Program-made: the position numbers and the translations under genes
Assembly: GCA_036897485.1 (NCBI GenBank)
Contig: JAYMTF010001992.1
Coordinates: 1 to 20,183 of the forward strand
DNA from: Pelargonium nanum
Taxonomy: Eukaryota > Streptophyta > Magnoliopsida > Geraniales > Geraniaceae
Direction of reading: 5' to 3'
DNA: 20,183 bases
Shown here: one piece after another, positions 10,301 through 18,000 of the stretch
How positions within the stretch are numbered: the stretch's first letter is position 1
Layout of the letters: each line of letters starts with the position of its first letter
The notes under the pieces: model-generated
Seen by the model: the letters and a program-made list of their open reading frames with translations, nothing else
Told to the model about the DNA's origin: nothing
Database searches by the model: none

Positions 10301-10673
10301 ATGCAAAAATGCAGTTTTAAATTCTGTCATGCCGTGGAGTCATCCTCTAAATAGACCCTTCTCTAATGGGTGACAGGCTACAGGAATGATGACAATGATG
10401 AGGGAACTTCAACTACCATTGTTGGGGAGCCACCATCTGGGAATTGACGATGCGAAGAACATAACAAGGGTATTGCAGCGCATGCTGGCAGATGGGGCAC
10501 TCATTCAGATTACTGCAAGAAGGCACTCGCTGGAGAACGTTGAGTTTCTGTTTAAGAACCGTATAAGGTATTTTTCCATCTCAGCTACATCTGTCTTCTG
10601 GATATTATAATATTTTGTAGGTAAATAACAATGCTCTCATTCTCTTTCTCTCTCTCTCTCTCTCTCTAGGTGA
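7316..10673 (+). CDS. ERL1: ERI1-like 3'-5' exoribonuclease, organelle-targeted
   Basis: Seven coding exons give 323 aa: 7316-7558, 7660-7862, 8631-8711, 9023-9148, 9724-9847, 10377-10567 and 10670-10673. The family trims 3' ends of small structured RNAs; the Arabidopsis homologue works in chloroplast rRNA maturation. Residues 1-60 are rich in Ser, Arg and Ala with few acids, like a chloroplast or mitochondrial transit peptide. A Cys-Cys-His-His cluster (C71, C79, H87, H93) precedes the DEDDh nuclease domain. Catalytic residues are D121 and E123 (FLVLDLEG), D222 (CGNWD), and H279 with D284 (HHLGIDD). The set is complete, so the enzyme should be active. The final exon contributes only the end of Arg323 and the stop. 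The second intron holds a Stowaway-like MITE. The name ERL1 is also used for an unrelated receptor kinase. Confidence 0.92.
7523..7697 (+). other. PBZ-like CCHH zinc-finger region of ERL1-type protein
   Basis: Residues 68-93 read K-x2-C71-x7-C79-x7-H87-x3-F-N-H93. The second half (C-x7-H-x3-[FY]-x-H) fits the poly(ADP-ribose)-binding zinc finger pattern; the first half has C-x7-C where that pattern expects C-x5-C. An intron (7559-7659) separates M81 from L82, between the Cys pair and the His pair. The match is by eye only. It may instead be a degenerate CCCH-type finger that binds RNA. Confidence 0.5.
8267..8411. mobile_element. Stowaway-like MITE in ERL1-type intron 2
   Basis: The right end on the minus strand reads CTCCCTCCATCCCAAAATG, a classic Stowaway terminus, followed on the plus strand by TA (8412-8413). 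The left end (TCTCTGTCCCAAATGATTG) is a slightly deleted version, and the left TA is not preserved. Length is about 145 bp with no coding capacity. It belongs to the same terminal-repeat family as the element in MMS21 intron 5. Confidence 0.7.
10640..10667. repeat. (CT)n microsatellite at ERL1-type last 3' splice site
   Basis: A near-pure CT run ends directly at TAG|G of the last acceptor (AG at 10668-10669), so the repeat is the polypyrimidine tract of the 102-bp intron 10568-10669. If that intron is retained, translation continues 12 residues from the GTATTT donor to a TAA at 10608-10610. Confidence 0.85.
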
Positions 10674-10912
10674 GATAATCATGGATTGATCATATTTTAG
10701 AGCAATTGATGAACATTTGGAGCAAAACTTGTAGTTTGATGGCCATTGTCCATTGATGCCACACAGCAGAACTAAAGAAAAGGAGAAGATAGTGTGTTTG
10801 TGTCTTGTATCAGACTTAGTAGGATAGGTTAACACAAGTTTTGGGTTTGGCCCAATAATGCTCAGTAGTGGATTGTCTTTTTGTTGTGTTGAAATTTTAA
10901 TGTAACATTCCT

Positions 10913-10918
10913 AATAAA
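10913..10918 (+). terminator. candidate polyadenylation signal of ERL1-type gene
   Basis: AATAAA occurs about 240 bp behind the stop codon and is preceded by TTTTGTTGTGTTG and TTTTAATGTAAC, resembling plant far-upstream and near-upstream elements. The position is typical for a plant 3' untranslated region. The cleavage site is not known. Confidence 0.45.
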
Positions 10919-11634
10919 AAATGAAAGAAAGTTGCATATAATTAGGGTTTACTTAGTTTGTTGTATGATTAGTATTGTTCATCATTTGTATGGTTATTCA
11001 GTTCAGATATATAATTCATTTTCTTAAATAGAAAGAAAAATAAAATCCAAAGCAATCATTCTTGATCATGAAGACTTCAAAAAGAAGTCATTCAAAAATT
11101 AGTCCAACTTACTTATCCAAAACTCATCCCCTCCCCTAAATGATTAACTATCTTCCGATTTTCATAGAGATTAAAGATTAGATAGAAATGATTGTATCGT
11201 TTGAAACGTACTTCTATATATGAGGTCGGTCATGGCCCGTTAGACCTATAATAACGATGAGTTAGTTATTAACCGAATTGCCACTACTCACTCACTCACT
11301 CACTCTCTTCCACTAGTACCTCATGTTGGTAGTTGCTATGAATATGATACTCATATTTGGCGGCAAGATTTGGTAGGAAAATTGAACAATACCAACAATT
11401 CCCGTACCACCCACCCCACTCTCTCACTCAGCGCGTCAACCTCACCCTCCCAAAACTCCAAACACGCTCCTCTCCCACAAAAAGTCCAAACCAAACGTGC
11501 CAATCAGCCAATCACCGAGCTCCCTCACTCCAGACACGCGCTACTCCCGCGCGTGGGAATAGAGCAGTTGGACAAGCCCGTTTCGCTTCAAGCCCTAGTC
11601 TTCTTCTTGCTCCTCCTATTAAGCAAACAGCAAC

Positions 11635-11674
11635 AGAGAGCGAGAGAGGTTTAGAGAGAGAAAGTAGAGAGAAG
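11635..11674. promoter_or_regulatory. GA-rich tract in AAA/PHD gene leader
   Basis: Repeated GAGAG blocks occur between about 11635 and 11674. GA tracts in plant 5' leaders are common and can bind BPC-type GAGA factors. Together with the telo-box 80 bp downstream this resembles sequence content reported at Polycomb-recruiting sites, but that reading is inference. Confidence 0.35.
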
Positions 11675-11755
11675 TCCCCCAATCGGAGCCTCTCCAATCT
11701 TCGCGGAACTGAAGCCGGGAGGCCGGAGCTCGGAGCTCGAGCCTCGAATCGATTT

Positions 11756-11764
11756 CTAGGGTTT
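11756..11764. promoter_or_regulatory. telo-box (CTAGGGTTT)
   Basis: CTAGGGTTT is the reverse complement of the plant telo-box AAACCCTAG. It sits 72 bp before the upstream ATG at 11828 in probable 5' leader sequence. Telo-boxes are frequent near transcription starts of genes active in dividing cells. Confidence 0.5.
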
Positions 11765-11827
11765 TGGTTCTGTTTCGTGTGTTCTCAATCGATTTCTGCG
11801 TCTGTTATCTTCGAATTCGTTTCGGCA

Positions 11828-11866
11828 ATGGAGCTGATCGGACTCTGCAGTCGCGCCGGTGAGTGA
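11828..11866 (+). other. upstream ORF or alternative first coding exon
   Basis: ATG at 11828 opens a 12-codon frame (MELIGLCSRAGE) ending at TGA 11864-11866. A consensus donor (CCG|GTGAGT, GT at 11859) lies inside it. If spliced to the AG at 11953-11954 or 11995-11996, this ATG joins in frame with the main protein and adds an N-terminal extension; if unspliced, it is an upstream ORF. The extension encoded by 11955-12019 looks like leader sequence, so I favour the start at 12020. Confidence 0.45.
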
Positions 11867-12019
11867 TTATGTCATGCTTCGTTTTGTGCATTTTTTATCG
11901 TTCGCCGAGATCGGTCGCTGTTTGTTTGCCCAAATTTGGCAAATTTTTGTATAGAATATACATATAGTTGTGTGTATATATCTATAATTGTGAAAGTATA
12001 TAAATTTGTGGTGCTTGTC

Positions 12020-15000
12020 ATGCGATTATCGTCGTCCTCGGATTCGTCATCGAAATGGAGGAAGGGTAATCGGTCGGGCTCTAGGCTTCGGAAGAAGCAC
12101 AAGAGGCTTGATGCGATAAGTGAGGAGGCGTATAATCAGAACCACGGGGATGGTAATGCTGGAGGAGAAGAAGCAGGGGATGATTCGGAGCTTCGGCGGA
12201 GCTCGAGGGTGCGCCGTCCACCAGTGATTCTGGATTCCTCGCCGGCTCCGCCGAGGAAGCGGCAGAGGATTAATAAGAATGTAGCTGTAGTTACAGCTTC
12301 AGGTAGTCGCAGCAATGCTGAAGGCTGTTCACCGCATGTTGAGAGTCCGGAAACGGAGGGGAGCTGGAGGTCCAGGTTGAGGGCCAGAGGTAGAAAGGCT
12401 GGGGCTAGGTTGAAAGAGAGTGGTTCACCAAGTGGGAAAAGGAAGCTTTTTAGAGAAATAGCTGACAGTAAGGGTATAAAGAGTGAACTGGACGAGAAGA
12501 AAGGGAAATCCAAACGTGGAGGATTGACTGTTGTGAAGTCTAAGCGTCCAGGGAGGATTAAGGCTTCAAATGGTTCAGAGGATAGCGAGAAAGAGTCCGA
12601 TGGTTCAGAAGAGGGTGAGAAAGCCTATGATGTTTCGGAGGATAGTGATAAAGTTTCAGATGGTTCAGAGGATAGTAACAAAGCTTCTGATGGTTCAGAT
12701 GATGGTGAGAAAGCTTCAGCTGGCTCAGAGGATAGTGATAAAGATTCAGGTGGTTCAGATGATGATGAGAAAGCTTCAATTCGTTCAGAGGATAGTGATA
12801 AAGATTCAGGTGGTTCAAATGATGATGAGAAAGCTTCAATTGGTTCAGAGGATAGTGATAAAGATTCAGGTGGTTCAGAGGATAGTGAGAGAGCTTTAAG
12901 TGGTTCAGAGGAGGATGGGGACAAGGAAATAGAGACTATGGGGATTGAGGATCACAATGAAATGAGTGAAATGGAGGTAGCAGGGAACGGAGATAAAGAG
13001 GTTATGGGAACTTTAGAGGGTGGAGTGGGTGGTGAAAATGAAAAGGAAACAGTGGATGGTAATGCTACACAGGCAGCTGAGGAAGGGGAAAGAGAAGCAC
13101 CAACTGGTCCTCAGTTGGTCGAGGACTGTAATGGCATTGGCAATGGCAATGTGGAACCTATGGAAGTGGATGATAAACTGGTTGGGAAATCAGAACGTGT
13201 CAAAGATGGAGAAAATAAAGAGGATGTTGTGGAAGTGGTTGAAACTTTAGCAAATCAAGCTGAAGATAGAAGGAACACTTATGAGGAGGAAGCTAGCTTG
13301 GTAGGGCTTAATGGAAAACCTGTGGAAGTTGATAATGCTGTGAAGTTGAAACGTTCAACTCGTGATAGACTTGGAAAGCCCCGAATAAAAGAGGGAAGAC
13401 GATGTGGTTTGTGTGGGGGAGGGACTGATGGTAAACCTCCAAAGAAATTAGCTCATGATACTGGTGAGAGGGAAAATGAGACTTATAGTGGCTCTTCAGC
13501 TTCAGAGGAACCTAACTACGATGTATGGGATGGTTTTGGTGATGAACCTGGCTGGCTTGGGCGTCTCCTGGGTCCTATAAATGATCGTTATGGTATTGCT
13601 GGAATATGGGTTCACCAACACTGTGCTGTTTGGAGTCCAGAGGTATGGTTCTTTTAACCTACATTTCACTTATTGCAGTTTTTTTATATCCTTTCTCCTC
13701 TGTCTAGCTTTCATGATGAATTTCTCTATCTATGGGCTGGTTATGCATTTTCCTTCAGAAAAAAAAAGTTGTTTTAATGCTCTTTTCTTCAGAGAAAAAA
13801 GAATCTCAATCTAAAAAATTATGAGTTGAGAGTGAGCCTAGCCAATGAAATGAGGACACCTCATTAATTATCACCCATACCTGCCCCAATGTAATCTATG
13901 GGGGCGGAGCACCCCATTGGATCCAATATATCTTAGTTATTGGCCGAGACTACTTGGTCTCTTTCTCTCTCTCTCTCTCTCTCAGTATACACACACCCAT
14001 CATTGTTGTTTAATTATAATTCTCACAGTAATTCTGTGTTTCAAATATGCAAACAGGAGCATACACTATTAGTGTGTAGGCAGTGGCTGTTTAACTATTA
14101 GTTTTATTTATTTCATTTTATTTTATTTTTATAGCCAGCATTGACTCCTTTTTTTCCTAATCGGTTGAGCTACACAGGAGGTAGCTCTCTCCTTTTAACC
14201 TAAAACGCCACCCCACCCGACCCAATAGCCAACAGTGCCTACCTGTTTAACTATTGGTCTATAAAGATAAAGTTTGAAAATTGAAACTAGACTGACAAAA
14301 CAATTGGTTGTTGGGTGATATTTTCAGTAATAGCATAAAGTCAGGCTTAAGTTCTAGAATGGTGTGCAGTTTTTTTTTTATCATCTAAAAGAGATTGCTA
14401 ATTATGTTGTTCAGCTATCTGTATGCTAGTCTACATAAGTGGCATTTGAATTTGCAGGTGTACTTTGCTGGTTTGGGATGCTTAAAAAATATAAGGGCTG
14501 CCCTTTGTAGAGGGAAAGCATTGAAGTGCACGCGCTGTGGGAGGCCAGGGGCAACTATTGGATGTCGTGTTGACCGTTGTCCAAAAACCTACCACCTGGT
14601 TAGTTATTTCTCAACTGCTGTTCAAAGTCTCTGGTATTTTTATTTAAGGTCAAAGGCAGTAATTAAATGCCTTACCAACTTTGTCAAGTTTTTTTATGTG
14701 ATTCTACAATACCCATACTCTTATCTTATGTATTTATTTGTACTACAGCCCTGTGCTCGAGCTAATGGTTGCATTTTCGACCATCGTAAATTTCTCATAG
14801 CCTGTACAGATCATCGGCATCTCTTTCAACCACATGGTAATCGGCATTTGTTTCAGATAAAGAAAATAAAAACTAAGAAAATGAAGTTAGAATTGAGGAA
14901 ATCATCAAATGATGCTTGGCGGAAGGATATTGAAGCAGAAGAGAAGTGGTTGGAGAACTGTGGGGAGGATGAAGAGTTCTTGAAACGTGAGAGCAAGAGG

Positions 15001-18000
15001 CTTCATCGAGATTTGTTGAGGATTGCACCAGTGTACATTGGAGGCCCAAACTCTGAAAATGGAAAACTATTTCAGGGTTGGGAATCAGTTGCAGGGCTTC
15101 AAAATGTCATCCAGTGCATGAAAGAGGTTGTCATTTTACCTCTATTGTACCCTGAGTTCTTTGGTAATCTGGGCCTCACACCCCCCAGAGGAGTTCTTTT
15201 GCATGGTTATCCTGGAACAGGTAAAACATTAGTAGTGCGAGCATTGATTGGTTCATGTGCTCGTGGTGATAGACGGATAGCATATTTTGCTCGTAAAGGT
15301 GCAGACTGTTTAGGGAAGTACGTTGGCGATGCTGAGCGCCAGTTAAGACTCTTGTTTCAGGTTGCTGAAAAATGTCAGCCTTCTATTATATTCTTTGATG
15401 AAATAGACGGGTTAGCACCTTGCCGCACAAGGCAGCAAGATCAGACACATAGTTCAGTAGTTTCCACTTTGCTCGCACTATTAGATGGTCTGAAATCTCG
15501 AGGGTCAGTTGTAGTAATAGGTGCAACAAATCGCCCTGAGGCTGTTGATCCAGCATTAAGGCGGCCTGGAAGGTTTGATAGGGAGATTTATTTTCCACTA
15601 CCATCAGTTGAGGACAGAGCTGCAATTCTCTCGCTTCACACTAAAAAGTGGCCGAAACCAGTTAGTGGATCCTTGCTCAAGTGGGTTGCAAATAGAACTA
15701 TAGGCTTTGCTGGTGCTGATCTTCAGGCTCTCTGTACTCAGGCAGCTATGATTGCCTTGAAGAGGAATTTTCCTTTGCAAGAAACTTTATCTGCTGCTGA
15801 AAAGAAAGGTCCACACAAGCGCCTCCCTCTTCCTGCCTTTGCAGTTGAGGAGAGGGATTGGTTGGAGGCTCTTTCCTGTGCCCCACCTCCATGTTCTCGT
15901 AGAGAAGCAGGCATGGCTGCCAATGATGTAGTATCCTCTCCTCTTCCTGCCCATCTTATACCTTGTCTGCTGCAACCATTGTCTGTTTTGCTTGTTTCCC
16001 TTTCTATTGATGAACACCTCTGGTTGCCTCCTGCTGTTTCTAAAGCGGCAACAATGATTAAAGATGTAATTGTTTCTGCCCTGGGTAAGAAGAAAATGCT
16101 TAGTGATCAGTGGTGGTCCTTTGTTAGTGATTTTCTTCAAGATGAAGAGGTTACAAAAGAGATAGAGAATAAGCTGTTGCATGCTGGTATTTTACATGGA
16201 GATGCTAGTTCTCCTGGTACTGATGTGTCTAATGTTCAAAGTGATGACAACAGTGTGATATTTGACACATCTTCACTGCTTTGTGGTCTTGCTCGCCCTA
16301 GTTTGTTGAAAAATATGTCTCTTGCATCAAGACAGGGATCAGGATTTCAAGTACTAATTTCTGGAAGTCCTAAATCAGGCCAGAGGCATCTGGCTTCTTG
16401 TCTTCTTCACTGCTATGTTGGCAATGTTGAAATTCATAAGGTCGATTTGGCTACTGCTTCACAAGAAGGACATGGAGATGTGGTGCAAGGGATAACACAT
16501 ATATTAAGTATGTCATTCTTTTCTGATCCTAACTATGATCTAAATAACACGTCTTCTATATTTCTGTGACTTGTATGGGAGTGTATATTTTTTCCACTTC
16601 ATAGCACAAATGATTTTCATTGAGAATTCTTAGATTTTGTATGCTCAAGAAATTTCTTAGAATTGCTTTTGACTGATAGTGCCAATTTAGACATACATAA
16701 TGCAGTTATCGGTTGCTTCCACTTCAGTTGGCTCAATAGCATTATTATTTTTTATGTATGAAATTTAAACTGCAGGTATGGGGAATGGAGACTTTACATA
16801 GTATCAATGCATAGTGTATTCCCTAATATATCTCAACCGTTCTTGGTTTTTCAGATTTTGCTTTGGGGCCATTTTTCATGTAGTTAATTCTTGTTTGTTT
16901 TTTTCATTCTACGCATGTTTTTTCTTAAAATATGGTTGCTCTCACCACATTGCTTCATGAAAGATAATCAAGTATAATTTCACCTGAGCCTGTAGTTTCT
17001 TCCAGTATTTAATCCTTAAGATAAAATTACAGGCTAAAATTTGATACTCACTTTTTTATGCTCCAATGATTACTTGCATTTCCACCATGTCATGCCTGCA
17101 TTCTTGATGGCTTATATTGTCTTAGATCTTTGATGGTTTGCTTTTTCTGAACATGTTTTGTACATCTGCAGCCTTATTTTGTTTTGCTGTTTTTAATTAA
17201 GTTTGATTTATGATGGGGTTCTTATAAGCCATTCGCGTGCTTGAGTATTGTATGTGAAGGTTTGATTTCATGAGGTAGCATCTTGTAGAGTAGTTCTTTG
17301 TTACCTTTACCAATAGATTTCGACATCTTATGTGCCTGAGATATGATAATAAGTTCATAATTGCATAGGTGTGTGACAGAGGTATTTAAATCTAATTAAT
17401 CTAAAATAAAAAACCCTCAAATTTCTTATTTCTGTGGCAGCAAAATGTGCTAGCGTTGGCCCATGCGTTGTCTTCATGCCCAGAATCGATCTATGGGCTG
17501 TGGTACATTCTCAGGATACAGAGTCGTCTAAAGACAGCCAAGTAGATCAGGAAAATGACTCCTGTAAGGAGGAATCAGCAGAGGTGATAGAAGCTCAAGG
17601 TGATTGTAAAGTTGATCCAGAAAAGGAGTCTGATATGCAGCAACGTAAATCAGTAGAGACAATAGAGGCCCAAGGTGCCTCTCAAGTTGATGAGGAGAAC
17701 GAGTCCAGTACGCAGCAATGTGAATCATCAGTGAAGACTGAGACCAGAGATGATCCCCTTAGCGTTTCACATGAGTGGAGCATATTTGTTGAGCAATTGA
17801 ACTCTCTACGTGTGTCCTCTCCATTGATGATTCTGGTACAAATACAACTATCTTTTATCAACTTTTTTCCCTCGAGATTTTCAGACATGGAAAAGTTTCT
17901 GTTCGGTATACTAATGTTCTGCTACTTTGCATCTAAAGATTAATATGCTTACAGTGGTTTGGCTTCCTAGTTTCGTGCTCTTTTGAGGTTATTGGTTTTT

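Larger units (their letters stand above)
10674..12019. other. ERL1-type 3' flank and AAA/PHD gene promoter and leader
   Basis: The left part is the 3' untranslated region of the exonuclease gene, with an AATAAA at 10913-10918. About 10930-11280 is AT-rich and shows nothing recognisable. An (ACTC)n run lies at about 11286-11306. From about 11400 the sequence becomes C-rich and then GC-richer, as expected for a plant core promoter and leader of the downstream gene. Long open frames here (for example 11357-11866) have leader-like composition and are not taken as genes. Confidence 0.55.
13403..14772 (+). other. extended PHD (ePHD) zinc finger coding region
   Basis: Spread over three exons. The first part has C462-G-L-C465 and, after an acidic insert, W530-V-H-Q-H-C-A-V-W. 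The second and third parts show C565-x2-C568, then G572-A-T-I-G576-C577, C582-x3-Y-H587 and P-C590-A. This is the KCxxC..GA..GC..C..YH..CA arrangement of ePHD modules in trithorax and JADE-type proteins, which contact histones or DNA. The intron 14599-14748 falls between H587-L588 and P589-C590. Confidence 0.8.

Noticed and set aside
11357..11866. 169-aa plus-strand open frame (and an overlapping 94-aa one) before the AAA/PHD gene.
   Set aside because: Composition is that of a C- and GA-rich plant promoter and leader; the residues look like translated low-complexity sequence and no domain is recognisable. It overlaps the probable 5' leader.
12558..12924. Long open frames on the minus strand and in a second plus frame across the acidic repeat (93-109 aa, themselves repetitive).
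   Set aside because: They exist only because the 30-bp unit is a multiple of three and lacks stops in several frames. The GSEDSDK frame is continuous with the rest of a recognised protein.
12572..12931. Regular repeat array considered as CRISPR-like.
   Set aside because: There are no unique spacers; it is a coding minisatellite in a plant gene.
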